Below, piece after piece: positions 1 to 10,924 of a DNA stretch of 64,000 bases; position 1 is the first letter of the stretch; every line of letters begins with the position of its first letter. A model generated the notes under the pieces. The model was not told where the DNA came from and searched no databases. It worked only from the letters and a program-made list of their open reading frames with translations. Position numbers and translations under genes: made by a program. Source of the stretch: Carettochelys insculpta (lineage: Eukaryota; Chordata; Testudines; Carettochelyidae); the NCBI RefSeq assembly GCF_033958435.1, contig NC_134137.1:65922001-65986000 (forward strand), written 5' to 3'.

Positions 1-1109
1 AGCATGGGAGTGTTTGCACCACAGAGTTCAGCTCAGGACTGGGACAGCGTGTGGCCAGGCAGACCAGCAGAGAGGAAGGCTGTGAAAGAAATAGCCAATG
101 GTTGAGGGATTAGGATAGGGAAGTACCCAGACGTTGAAGAGGCAGGAAGGAAGCCAGCAAACAGGAGAGGTGGTAAATGTTACAGAGAGATGCTTTGATG
201 GAAAAGGCAGTAGGGAAAAGAGGCAGCAAAAGCAGGAGAATAAAATCAAGGCAGAAAAAAAGGAGGAAGACAAAATATAGAGATAAGGAAAGCGATAAAA
301 TGAAGGATGTCTCTGATAGACATCCTGGGGAAAGGGCAGCCGGAATGGAGAAGGCAGGCAGTTTGGTCTCCCCGTATGTGAGTTTAAAAGCCATTGCAGT
401 GACGTCAGCAAATGCTTAACTTAACGCAGTGTGAGTAACCCTCCCTGAAACCAAACCACTATGAAGTTGCTGGGCCTACTTATCGCATTTCAAATGAAGC
501 ATGTGCAGGGTTGGGTGTATAATCGCTAAAAAGGGAGAACTCCACACACAGACAAAGCAGAGTGTTTAACTGCTTTATACATGATATATATATGTAAAGC
601 AAACTAACATTGGCTGGAAGAAATAGGTATTGTATCCATTTTAAAATAACGATTGGCTGAATTAAACTTGTGCTTACTGAAATCTGAAAAATGGATCAAA
701 CAAATAAAAATGTTTCAAAATATGTAAAAACTCTTAACAAGTTGTTTCTGAATTGGAAAACAGGGCTGTGCCTGCCAGCTTTTCAGGACCCAAAACAAAC
801 CAGGATACAATATACAGCTGCTCAGGTAAACCTAAATAAACTCAAGTATCTTAATATTTTTATGTCTTTCAACAGCATTTGTGAGATTTTGTTTTGCTTT
901 GTTTTGTATATGGTATTTCCACCAACCAGGAACATACTGAAAGGTAAAATCTTATCATTTTTGGCCTCATGAATGGCGAAAAAAGCACTAATCGTGTCCT
1001 AGCAAAAAGGTAAATGGATTGCAAATACTGAAAACGCAATCTGAGTAAAAGTTGCAATGGCTAGCTGCAGCCCAACACACTTTTAGATGACCTGCAGTTA
1101 AAAAAGGGA
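1..1109. other. Unannotated intergenic sequence
   Basis: No gene or clear repeat family is recognised here. The sequence is A-rich in places, and the open frames on both strands are short and of low complexity, for example a lysine/arginine-rich frame near 180-420. A short TA-rich tract lies near 585-595. Confidence 0.5.
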
Positions 1110-1246
1110 TACAGGCTGAACACCTCTAGTCTGGCACACTTGGGTCCTGACCGGTGATGAGAGAATTTGCTGGACCGTGGGAGGTCAATACTGTCTAGCA
1201 CATTATCAACACTTCCACTGCTTACTGGGCAATTATAGAACATAGG

Positions 1247-1612
1247 GGCTACGTCTACACGTGCCCCAAACTTCGAAATGGCCACACAAATGGCCATTTC
1301 GAAGTTTACTAATGAAGCACTGAAATGCATATTCAGCGCTTCATTAGCATGCGGGTGGCAGCGGCACTTCGAAATTGACGAATAAGGGTCAATAAGGGGA
1401 CTTCGAAGTAGCCGGGGTCCTTTCGAAAAGGAGCCCCATCTGGACGAGATGCGCGGCGGCAAGCCATGTCAATTTCGAAGTGCCGCTGCCGCCCGCATGC
1501 TAATGAACCGCTGAATATGCATTTCAGCGCTTCATTAGTAAACTTCGAAATGGCCATTTGCGTGGCCATTTGCGTGGCCATTTCGAAGTTTGGGGCACGC
1601 GTAGACACGGCC
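1247..1612. mobile_element. Palindromic Harbinger-type MITE (366 bp)
   Basis: The ends GGCTACGTCTACACGTGCCC and (reverse complement) GGCCGTGTCTACGCGTGCCC are inverted repeats. The flanks AGG (1244-1246) and AGG (1613-1615) form a perfect 3-bp duplication. Most of the length is a long imperfect palindrome with repeated GGCCATTT and CTTCGAA blocks. No coding capacity is seen. It sits inside the 3' tail of a CR1 LINE. A 5' half of the same family recurs at 38528. Confidence 0.85.
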
Positions 1613-1812
1613 AGGAACATAAGAATATAAGAACAGCCATACTGGGTCAGACCACAGGCCCATCAAGCCCAGTATCCTGTCTTCTGACAGTGGCCAATGC
1701 CAGGTGCCCCAGAGGGAATGAACAAAACAGGTAATCAAGTGATCAATTCCCTGTCATCCATTTCCAGCCTCTTGCAAACAGAGGGTAGGGATACCGTTCG
1801 TGACCATCCTGG

Positions 1813-2521
1813 CTAAAAGCCATTGATGAACCTATCCCCCATGAATTTATCTAGTTCTTTTTTAAACTCTACTATAGTCTTGGTCTTCACAACATTCTCC
1901 AGCAAGGAGTTCAACAGGTTAACTGTGCATTTTGTGAAAAAATATTTCCTATTGTTTGTTTTAAACCTGCTGCCTATTAATTTCATTTGGTGACCCCTAG
2001 TTCTTGTATTGTAAGAAGGAGTAAATACCAATTCCTTATTTATTTTCCCCACACCAGTCATGATTTTATATACCTCTATCATATCCCCCGAATCATCTTT
2101 TTTTCCAAGCTAAAAAGTCCCAGTCTTATTAATCTGTCCTCATATGGCAGATGCTCCATACCCCTAATTATTTTTATTGCCCTTGTTTGAACCTTTTCCA
2201 ACGCCAGTATATCTTTTTGAGATGGGGCAACCACATCTGTACATAGTATTCCAGATGTGGATGTACCCTAGGTTTATATAAAGGTAATATGACATTTTCT
2301 GTCTGATTATCTATTCCTTTCTTAATGATTCCCAAACTTTCGTTAGCTTTCTTGACTGCCGCTGCACATGGAGTGGATGTCTTCAGAGAACTATCCACCA
2401 TGAGACCAAGACCTGTTTCTTGAGTGGTTACAGCTGAGTCAGACCCCATCATTTTATATGAATAGTTGGGATTGTATTTTCCAAAGTGCATTACTTTGCA
2501 TTTGTCAACATTGAATTTCAT
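1813..2521 (-). pseudogene. CR1 ORF2 C-terminal fragment (reverse-transcriptase downstream region)
   Basis: Two open segments on the minus strand (2521-2174 and 2082-1813) together match the C-terminal part of CR1 ORF2. Visible blocks include KFNVDKCKVMHFGK, the AAVKKANESLGIIKKGI region and, downstream, the [16 protein letters not shown] block found after the reverse-transcriptase domain in this family. The polymerase active-site part lies upstream and is absent because of 5' truncation. A frame break separates the two segments around 2090-2180, so no product is expected. The function in an intact element is target-primed reverse transcription; this copy is a fossil. The family call is confident, the subfamily is not made. 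Confidence 0.8.
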
Positions 2522-2981
2522 CTGCTATTTTGTTGCCCAATCACCCAATTTATTAAGACCCTTTTGAAGCTCTTCACAGTCTGCTTGGGACTTAACTATT
2601 TGGAGTAGTTTTGCGTCATCTGCAAATTTTGCCACCTCAGTTTACCCCTTTTTCCAGATCATTTAGAAATATGTTAAATAGGACCAGTCCTAGCACAGAC
2701 CTTTGGGGGACACCACTATTTGCCTCTCCATTCTGAAAAATGACCATTTATTCTTACCCTTTGTTTACAATCTTTTAACCAGTTGCCATTTAGGGGTAAA
2801 TTACAGATAAATAACAGGACAGAACAGTGAGAGCTACAACTGCTGGCTGTAAACAAATTTTATGGGACTGTGGGAAATTTGGCCACACCCATGACAAGTG
2901 AACATCCAGCTAGCTAAAATCACGCTGGACGACTGATGTTGCGGGATGAGAGAGTGCCAGGCGAGAGAGGTTCAGCCTGTA

Positions 2982-4388
2982 CTCACAGTGTAGGAGCGGC
3001 GAGTAGAGAATGCTAGCATGCTGGGTGTAATGAATGAGGACTGCTGGGGTGCTGGCTGCGGTTTAAGATGACCGTACCTTCCCTCTACTCCTACACCACT
3101 ATCCCCAATCTGACCCCAGCTTTTCAAATGCCAGGATTGTGGTGGGGTGTGTTTGTGTGTGTGTTAAAGCCAAGTGTGATTGACTTTTCTGCCAGAAAGT
3201 TTTCAGATTTGTTGCATAGCATGAATGGGTAACTCCTGGTTATGGCATGGATTTATATTCCTACCAATATTCCATATCCTCATAACATTAATTCCAAACA
3301 GTTAATTGAACTCTTTGCCAATGACTTTGTTTGGAAGTGATGTGAAATGCGAATGCAATGTGAAAGCTTATTTTTAATATGCCTTTCTTTAAGCTAGACG
3401 TGACTTGTTGGCACTGCGTAGTATGAGTATGGAAGTTTGCATAAATCACTGGAATATATTTGTAAAGGTTATGAGATAAATACTGCATTACATAGTGTTA
3501 TTGTATTGTGTAAGTAAAAGCTTTCCTGTTCTACAGATTTACGAGTTGTTGTTTTCCAGCAGATGCATTAGTGTGCTTTCAACGTGGTACACAACCTACA
3601 ACCCAAATCGGATTTTTAAGGTGACCTGAGCAAAGCCATTTAGCTGTGGCCAGATCATGTTTCTCTGACTCAGAAGTTGTGGATCTAATGATACATTCCG
3701 AGAAAATACAGCTATAAATCTCTGTGTTTATTTCTCCAGTTTAATCTTAGGCCCATCATTACACTATATCATCATTGTGTCACTTGCTACAAAATAATAG
3801 TTTAAATACAATGATGGAGTCTAACACTACTCTGAGCAGATGTATTTGCTGCCAATTCTGGGACGTGAATCATTAATAACATTACATTTATATATATATA
3901 TATATATAGCCTTCAGCCCATGGAGATGAAAGTGCTTTCCTCACATTAGTGAATCAGCCCTTGCTCTATTCTCTGCTCACCATGTCTTTCTTTCATGGTC
4001 AGAGAGTATGTGCTGAAGTGTTTGCCTGACAAAAATGTATGTTTTGCAAAATACTACACTTGTAAATTGCTGGTGATGGGTTAAACAAGAGTTAAACAAC
4101 TAGGTCACCTTCACTTCCCTAGTCCAGAATGACTAACCCGGTTGGCCACCCAGGGCAACTCTTGGTTCAGGCAGCTTCTGTTAAGCATCTCTGCTGTAGC
4201 TTTGTGGTCTTGAAGGTGGAAGGCCAATGGATCTCTGTTTCCATGCCTTCCCTGACCTGTTTGATGCACAGCCTTCTACTTGGGCTAGGGTCATTGGGCC
4301 CCTGTATATTGCTCATAATGAATTCCAGACTACATGGAGATGAGACTGACAATGCCACCTATTGCTAAGGCGCTCTGACACTTCCCAT
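2982..4388. other. Unannotated intergenic sequence with (TA)n tract
   Basis: No gene is seen. A short TA dinucleotide run lies at about 3889-3908 and a GT-rich stretch near 3148-3164. The rest is unique-looking, AT-leaning sequence. Confidence 0.5.
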
Positions 4389-4391
4389 TAT

Positions 4392-5103
4392 GGCTACGTC
4401 TACACGTGAAGCCTACATCGAAGTAGCCTATTTCGATGTGGCGACATCGAAATAGGCTATTTCGATGAATAACGTCTACACGTCCTCCAGGGCTGGCAAT
4501 GTCGATGTTCAACATCGATGTTGCGCAGCACCACATCGAAATAGGCACAGCGAGGGAACGTCTACACGCCACAGTAGCACACATCGAAATAAGGGTGCCA
4601 GGCACAGCTGCAGACAGGATCACAGGGCGGACTCAACAGCCAGCTGCTCCCTTAAAGGGCCCCTCCCAGACACACTTGCACTAAACAGCACAAGATACAC
4701 AGAGCCGACAACGAGTTGCAGACCCTGTGCATGCAGCATGAATCCCCCGCTGCAGCAGCAGCAGCCAGAAGCCCTGGGCTAAGGGCTGCTGCACACGGTG
4801 ACCATAGAGCCCCGCACGGGCTGGAGAGACAGCGTCTCTCAACCCCCCCAGCTGATGGCTGCCATGGAGGACCCCACAATTTCGACGTTGCGGGACGTGG
4901 ATCGTCTACACGGTCCCTACTTCGACGTTGAACGTCGAAGTAGGGCACTATTCCGATCCCCTCATGAGGTTAGCGACTTTGATGTCTCGCCGCCTAACGT
5001 CGAAGTTAACTTCGAAATAGCGCCCGACGCGTGTAGCCGCGACGGGCGCTATTTCGAAGTTAGTGCCGCTACTTCGAAGTAGCGTGCACGTGTAGACACA
5101 GCT
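4392..5103 (+). mobile_element. Harbinger deletion derivative, copy A (712 bp)
   Basis: The ends are GGCTACGTCTACACGTG and (reverse complement) AGCTGTGTCTACACGTG, with flanking TAT at 4389-4391 and 5104-5106. Subterminal blocks of AACATCGAAATAG and CTTCGACGTTGAACGTCGAAG type form palindromes at both ends. The inner part matches the two end regions of Harbinger-1 (6790-10921): the left half matches its transposase 5' side, the right half its Myb-gene side. The position equivalent to the transposase start codon is followed by about 14 codons rich in Gln, then a stop (TAA). Harmless open frames of ~100 codons cross the copy but are not genes. Confidence 0.9.
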
Positions 5104-5106
5104 TAT

Positions 5107-6374
5107 ATGACACTGCTGCTGTCAGTTGCTTATAACTTTGCCAAACTTTAACCATTTGGGCTCAAATTTTCTACTCCAAATATCTGCTTTAGATTGACTC
5201 TTTTTTTTTTAATTCTGCCATTTCTGAGGAAGATTAGAGGAAAAACATATTGCTTTGCCCTTGTTAAAGAAATTTCTGGGGACCTTTTCTTTGAACTGCT
5301 CTTAGGACCCTCATGCTTTGGAGCAGGGATTTGAAATTTGGTGAGGTGGGGCAAGGGCATGGCTTGTTTTTCAGAGATGTACTTGTGACAGCTCCATAAA
5401 AATCTACCCAAATCTGGCCAAGCTATGAGCCTCTGGAAAAACCTTACTTTGCATGTTCTTGGTTGGTCCCAAGCATGTGCAAGCTGAGGAATTTTTTTTT
5501 TTTTTGTCGTCCAAAGGCTCATAACTTGGCCAGATTCAAGCAGACGTTCAGGCAAATTCAGACAGGGAAAAATCTTTGAACTTTCGTTCTTTTCTGGGGC
5601 TGCTTGAGCCTCTTCCTGCCCCTAAAAGTGAACAAATTTGTTAATGTGCAAACTTCACAGTGCAGTTCAGCACACATGTCATGGCTCTAGGGACTCAGAA
5701 GGACTTTACCAATAACGATGATTCTGAATGCTCCCAGGCACTGGGATAATGAGCAGAAGGCCTGTGCTGTGCTCTCAGTGATCTCCCCACCTGGCTCCCA
5801 AGCAGCATGGTGCAGAAAGGTGTCTCAGTAGCAAGGCTGTCCTGAGGGTGTGGGGGCACCCTCCTGAAACGCCCCAGGCTCGGGACCCAAGACAACCTCC
5901 CCTGCAGTGCAGGGCCTGCACCAAGACCACCACACCCCTGCTCTGCCCCCACCTTGCACCCTTAGCCCTCTCCACAGACTATGAGAGGAAGAGGATAGAG
6001 AAAATGTGACTGGATGCTGTGAAAGAGCAGGCTGGGACCAGCTGGGCCAGGAGGATGGGACTGGACATGGAAAAGAAACTGGAACTGCTTGCTCAAGGAG
6101 GGACAGGGAGCTGCTGGAATCAAACATGGGGGGCCTGAGAGAGAGTTGGCAGGCTGATTTCAGACAACAGCTGAGGGGAAAGTGGGGACAGGGAATGAAG
6201 TGGGGGAGAGGGGGAAGAGAAGACAGAGTTGGTGTGGAGTCAGGATCCAGTGGGAGTACTGAGCCTGGCTGGGGAAGAGGCTTGGACAAAGAGTGAGCTG
6301 GGTGGTCCACACACTGAGATTGTTGAGGAGCCCATGATGCTATAAGGATGCTTATCAGAGGGGTTAGTTCATAT
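5107..6374. other. Unannotated intergenic sequence
   Basis: No gene or named repeat is recognised. Poly-T runs occur near 5202-5211 and 5492-5505. The GA-rich stretch 5990-6300 leaves long open frames on both strands through composition bias; these look non-coding. Confidence 0.5.
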
Positions 6375-6538
6375 CCACAAAAACAAGGAGAAGTCCTGCA
6401 GCACCTTATAGACTAATAGATGTTTCGGAGCATAAGTTTTGTGGGCAAAGACCCGCTTCATCAGAAGCATGTACATGGAAGCTTGTGCTCCAAAAATTCC
6501 GGTAGTCTATAAGGTGCCACAGGACTTCTTGTTTTTTT
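6375..6538. repeat. Inverted-repeat element with hammerhead-like core
   Basis: Two inverted copies of a ~75-bp unit face each other. The left is read on minus as AAGTCCTATAAGGTGC-type sequence, and the right, on plus, ends in GGTGCCACAGGACTTCTTG. On the minus strand CTGATGA (6464-6458) is followed by a pairable GCGGG/CCCAC stem and then AAAA where a hammerhead core would have GAAA. Relatives lie at 16035, 19575, 21626, 34109, 36510, 37684, 38790 and 59185. The family is not named here; a Penelope-like origin is only a suggestion. Confidence 0.6.
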
Positions 6539-7223
6539 AAGGACACCGATGGTGGAAGCCAGTGGGGAAGAAGAGAGACAATGGACAAGGAGCTGGGAAG
6601 GGCAGAACAGTGACTAGCTGGGCAAAGACATAGGAGCTGAGATATGAAGTCTGGAGATTGCAGAGACAGACAAGGAGAATGGAACAGGGACAGAGTCAGG
6701 CATGGGAACTGAGACAGAGACAAACCAAAGGAGGACAGGCAAAAGGGTTCAAGTTTGTAATTGTGTGATTAAAGACTGTCACATATATAGGGTGCATCTA
6801 CACTAGCCAGCTACTTCGAAGTAGCCAGCACAACGTCAAAATAGCACCCTTTGCATCTACACGCACCATGTGCTATTTCGACATTGAAATTGACGTTAGG
6901 CAGTGAGACGTCGAAGTCACTATTCGCATCCGAAGATGGGAATAGCGCCCTACTTCAACGTTGAACGTCAAAGTAGGGTGTGTGTAGACGATCCGCATCC
7001 TGCTACTTTGAAATAGCGGGGTCCTCCATGGCAGCCATCAGCTGAGGGGTTGAGATGCTCTGTCTAGCCCCTGCGGGGCTCTATGGTCCCCACGTGCAGC
7101 AGCCTTTAAAGCACCATGGACCTGGATTTCCTGTGGTAGGAAGCTGAGAGCGTGCAGGCAGCAGCACACGCACGTGCTAGCCCTGCACGCCCTCTCCAGA
7201 CCCCGACCTGAACACCCAGCACC

Positions 7224-8492
7224 ATGGCATCCAGCCAGCCCCCTGAGCACCCCCAGGGCTCCCCTCCTGAAGGGACCCAGGCACCCCCAGCAGCCAAACG
7301 GGGGGCCAAAAAGAGGCAGTGCCCCTCCTGGTCGGAGGCCGAGCTCCGAGACCTGCTGGGGCTCTGGGGTGAAGAGGAGGTGCTCCACGCGATGGGGAGC
7401 AAGCAGCAGAAAACAGAAGCATTCGCCCAACTGGCTGAGGGCCTGGCCGCCTGGGGTCACCCTGCCCGCACTCCGGATCACATCCGGAGTAAGGTGAAGA
7501 AGCTGCGGCAGGGGTATGCCCTGGCCCGGGACTCGGCCGGCTGGTCTGGGGCTGCCCCTGCTGCTTGCCCCTATTACAGGGAGCTCAGGGCCATCTTGGG
7601 CCCCGGGGACACCTCCTCCCCCCCGGCTACCCTTGACACCACAGCCAACGAGCCCCAGCAGGCCTCGGAGCCAGAGTCTGGCCTGGAGGTCAGCCCTGCA
7701 CCCTGGGGCCCACCCGAGGGGCTCCCCCTCGAGACAGCAGAGGGGGGGTCCAGCAGCAAGGAGGGGGGGGTCCTCATCGACCTCCCCTCCCGGAGCACCA
7801 GCTGGGCCTCCGCCCACCGGGCTTCCCCCATCCGTGGCAATGGACGGTCAGGTACATACCCCACAGAGCACACACCCATGGGCCACAGGGCAGGGGCACC
7901 AGCCATGATTGGGAGCCTCACACACCCCCAGCGGACCCCAACCTGCAAACGCCCAGCCACGGTACGGTCTCAGGATGGTGGCACGGCCATCAGCGCCTGT
8001 CAGCACCTGCACCCATGGACAGCACTCAGCCTTAACCCTGGGGGCGGGGGGACAATACCATGGCAACAGCCAACAGGGACATCACACCCACCGACAGGGA
8101 AGGAGACCCAGCACCCAAGAGGGGGTGGGAGGAATGGGCCATGGGCCAGAGCACTGGACTAACAGCCTTCCCCTCCCTCTCTCCAGCTGCAGCATCCGAC
8201 GCCCCAGGCAGCCAGGCACCGTCCGTTGTCCCCGACAGCCCTCTGGAGACCAGCCACCGCCAGTGGCCGGAGACACCCCCAAGGGCAGCGGGACAGTCCT
8301 GCCACCGCTGGACTCTTGGGGATGGCCCCTGTGGACCCATAGCTCCTGGCAGCTCTCTGGTGGGAGACGGAGGTGGCGGAGGAGAGACTCCAGTTTGACT
8401 GGGAGGAGTCCACCCGGCGGTGGGCAGCATGGGAGGACTTTATGGGGATCTTTTGGGACATAACCGGGTCGATCCAGGAGGCCTTCGCCTAG
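7224..8492 (+). pseudogene. Harbinger Myb/SANT-like (trihelix-type) DNA-binding protein, one probable intron
   Basis: In PIF/Harbinger elements this protein helps bring the transposase to the nucleus and to element ends. The start ACCATGG at 7221 is a good Kozak context. Residues ~30-125 form a Myb/SANT-like domain: CPSWSEAELRDLLGLW opens helix 1, then a segment with FAQLAEGL, DHIRSKVKKLRQGY and a CPYYRELRAIL end. A donor GT at 7852 and an acceptor AG at 8185-8186 define a likely 335-bp intron that keeps the frame. Exon 2 begins AAASDAPGS. The expected C-terminus (FDWEESTRRWAAWEDF onward, stop 8490-8492) is in another frame, so there is a frameshift between about 8190 and 8343. Exon 1 is intact. 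The intron is inference from splice-site sequence and frame. Confidence 0.8.
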
Positions 8493-8529
8493 CTCCCGCC
8501 CCCCCCACTGCCCTCCAGGCTGCCCTCCC

Positions 8530-8700
8530 CACTGCTCCACCTGAGGCCCCCCCGTCACACCGCCTGCTGCCCCGCCCGCCTCTCCACCTGCTGCCCTGCC
8601 TGCCGCCCCACCCGCCTCACCGCCTGCTGCCCCGCCTGCCACCCCACCTGCCTTGCCACCTGCTGCCCCACCCGCCTCACCACCTGCAAGCTCCACAGAG
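8530..8700. repeat. Short GC-rich minisatellite (CCRCCTGCTGCCCC-type units)
   Basis: Imperfect tandem copies of CACCTGCTGCCCCRCC-like units lie just after the Myb-gene stop inside Harbinger-1. They produce proline-rich open frames on + and glycine-rich frames on - that should not be read as genes. This is the region between the two convergent element genes. Confidence 0.7.
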
Positions 8701-8975
8701 GCCACTGAGGCTGAAGACCAGCCAGTGGAGGCATCCCGGCCGTACTTTCTGGTCCTCCCAGCCCCCAGCCGGCCACACTGGGGACTGTGGATGGGGGGAG
8801 TTGTGAGCCATACCCGCTGGGGGTTGCGCCCCTCTACCTCCACCCCAGACTGATGGGCCAACTGCCAAGCCATCCACCAGGCCCCCATGTATATAGTTGT
8901 CCCCCTTTTTGTATATTCGTTGCAGTTTCTGTTTTGAACAAAACAAGTTTTCAGGTTTCAGAAAAAAAAAAGGTT

Positions 8976-10549
8976 TTATTTTCCAAAAAGCTGGAGGCGT
9001 GTGCTTGTTGGGGGCGTGGCGTGCGGGTGTTGGGGGCGGTGTGTGGGCATTGTGGGCTGTGTGTGTGGGGTCTTCTGGGGAAGGCCAGGGAGGTGCTCAG
9101 GGGTCTCCCTGATCGAAGTGGGCCCGCAGGGCCTCATGGACCCATACCCCCTTATGGTGGGCCTGGCAGCTGGGTGCGGCAGCTGGCTGGGGGAAGCCTG
9201 TGCTGGTATCAACCGCCCACCCCGGATGAAAGCCTCCCCCTTGCTCTCAACAATATTGTGGCGCGTGCAGCATACGCACACAACCTGGGGGATGTTTTGG
9301 AGGCTGAGGTCCAGTCGGGCAAGGAGGCACCTCCAGTGGCCCTTCAGATGGCTGAATGTACTCTCCACCACCAGGTGGGCGTGGTTCAGGCAGGCATTGA
9401 ACCGCTCCTGGCTGGCATTGAGGTGGCCGGTGTACAGGCGCATGAGCCAGGGCTGGAGTGGGTAGGCCGCTTCCGCCACGAGGCAGAGGGGCACAGTGAT
9501 GTCGCCCAGAGGGATCTCCCTCTGGGGGATGTAGGTCCCCGCCTCCAGCCGGTGGCACAGGCCCGAGTTCCTAAAAACACGGGCACTGTGTGTGTGCAGC
9601 CAGGCCAGCCCACGTACACGTCCTGGAAGCAGCCCCGACTGTCCACCATGGCGGGCAGGACCACGGAGTGGTAGCCCCTGCGGTTTATGTATCTTCCTCC
9701 GCTGTGGTCCGGGGCACGGATGGGGATGTGGGTCCCATCCAGGGCCCCAAAGCAGTTTGGGAATCCCATGGAGGCGAATCCAGCGACAGCTGCGTCCAGG
9801 TCCCTGGGTCGGACGACCCTCTGGAGCAACATGGCATTAAGCGCACGGACCACCTGTTGGGAGGGAACACAGGTGCCCATGAGGCTGTGCAGGGTGCCCC
9901 AGGGCCCTTCCCCAGGCCCCACTCCCGGGCACCCCACCCGCCCAGCCCCTCCCTCCCCGGTGCCCCTCCCTCCTCAGCCCATACCCGGCCCCTCCCTCCC
10001 TCCCTCCCTCCCCTCCAACCCCACACCCGGCCCCCCCCGGCCGCCAGTGGGTGCATGCCTGGGCCTCCTTACCTCCATGACGATGGCCCCGACTGTGGCC
10101 TTTCCCACTCCAAACTGGTGTCCCATGGAGCAATAGTTGTCTGGAGTGGCCAGCTTCCAGACGGCTATTGCGACCCTCCTCTCGATGGGGAGGGCGCGCC
10201 GCATCCAGGTGTCATGGTGCCTCAGTGCTGGGGTGAGCCACTGGCAGAGCTTGAGAAAGGTGTGACGGTGCATGCGGAAGTTCCGGAGCCACATATCGTT
10301 GTCCCAGTCCCGCATGACGAGCTGCTCCCACCACTCGGAGCTGGTGGGGTAGCTCCAGAGGTGGGGGAGCAGCCGGTGAGGGAGGAAGAGGGGAGCCCGG
10401 TGGTCAGGGGCATCCCCATCTCACTCTGGGGAGGGCTTCTCTGGCAGGAACCACTGGGCGGCCTCCCGGGCAGCACCTAGCGGGGCGCTTGCCCCCTGAA
10501 TGTCTACCTGGAGGGCCTCCGCTTCCTGCTGCTGCTGCTGGGCGTCCAT
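8976..10549 (-). pseudogene. Harbinger-1 DDE transposase, two exons, damaged
   Basis: This is the PIF/Harbinger (DDE_Tnp_4-type) transposase, which cuts and re-inserts the element. The start is ATG at 10549-10547, reading MDAQQQQQEAEALQ. An in-frame TGA lies at 10423-10421. The N-terminal helical part follows (MRDWDNDMWLRNFRMHRHTF, then ERRVAIAVWKLAT and GVGKATVGAIVME). A probable 219-bp intron runs from GT at 10072 to AG at 9854. Exon 2 has the first catalytic Asp in FGALDGTHIPIR. In the second block, GWPG followed by CTHTVPVF, the expected Asp appears changed to Thr. The third residue, Glu, is kept in VVESTFSHLKGHWR. A frameshift lies near 9568-9575. An AATAAA on - at 8980-8975 overlaps the stop. 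The copy is unlikely to be active. Confidence 0.85.
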
Positions 10550-10924
10550 ATCTGCTGTGACTTGGTCTGTGAGAGAGTGGCTACTGCTCTGCAGACCTCG
10601 TGCTGGGCAGGCCGGGTGTATCTGGGAGGGGCCCTTTAAAGGAGCCACTTGCTGTTGCCCCGGAAGGGCTAGTCCAGCCTGTGACCCGGTCCGTGGGCTT
10701 TCCTGGCCCCTTATTTCAAAAGAGGGTGCTTGTGTGTGTGGATGCTCCACATTTCCTTCCAGGGCGGCTCCTTTCTACGTTCTCTGTCGCTACTTCGACA
10801 TTGAACGTCGACGGCACCAGCCCTGGAGGACGTGTAGGTGATATGCGTCGAAGTAGCCTATTTCGATGTTCTTACTTTGAAATAGGCTACTTCGACATAG
10901 TGTGCTAGTGTAGCTGTAGCCATA

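Larger units (their letters stand above)
1235..2788 (-). mobile_element. CR1-like LINE, 5'-truncated, minus strand
   Basis: Read on the minus strand this is the 3' part of a CR1-type non-LTR retrotransposon: the C-terminal part of the ORF2 reverse-transcriptase polyprotein, then a 3' region ending in TTCTTATG-like units near 1613-1640. The tail continues at 1235-1243 on the other side of a Harbinger MITE (1247-1612). It is inserted in the middle of the TA-flanked element 1112-2979. The 5' truncation near 2788 is typical for LINE insertion. The boundaries at 1235 and 2788 are estimates made by comparing the arms of the host element with its other copies. Confidence 0.75.
1112..2979. repeat. 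TA-flanked palindromic DNA element, split by later insertions
   Basis: The left end begins CAGGCTGAACACCTCTAGTC and the right end, at 2979, finishes GAGAGGTTCAGCCTG, so the ends are inverted repeats. Each is flanked by TA (1110-1111 and 2980-2981). The left arm is about 1112-1234 and the right arm about 2789-2979. The arms are separated by a CR1 LINE. Related copies lie at 21419-21974 and 59808-60889. TA duplication and palindromic ends suggest a Tc1/mariner-type non-autonomous element. That superfamily is inferred from the TA only, and no transposase is present. Confidence 0.6.
6790..10921. mobile_element. Harbinger-1: near-complete PIF/Harbinger transposon (4132 bp)
   Basis: The left end GGGTGCATCTACACTAGC and the right end (reverse complement) GGCTACAGCTACACTAGC are inverted repeats. 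Flanking ATA (6787-6789 and 10922-10924) is a perfect 3-bp duplication. Inside are the two genes typical of PIF/Harbinger elements, in convergent order: a Myb/SANT-like DNA-binding protein on + (7224-8492) and a DDE transposase on - (10549-8976). Their 3' ends meet near 8.5-9.0 kb. Each reading frame has damage, so this copy is probably not autonomous, but it is complete in layout. Confidence 0.92.

Noticed and set aside
6375..6538. Possible tRNA-derived SINE promoter in the inverted repeats
   Set aside because: I looked for A- and B-box-like sequences (GTTCRANNC with a proper spacing) and did not find a convincing pair.
7038..7817. 259-codon open frame on the minus strand
   Set aside because: It is antisense to the Myb-like exon, which has clear domain similarity on plus. 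The GC-rich sequence keeps the antisense frame open.
8082..8888. 268-codon Gly/Ala-rich frame on minus, with a repetitive centre
   Set aside because: It comes from the minisatellite at 8530-8700 read in antisense. No domain.
8787..9674. 295-codon frame on plus
   Set aside because: Antisense shadow of transposase exon 2, which carries the DDE blocks on minus.
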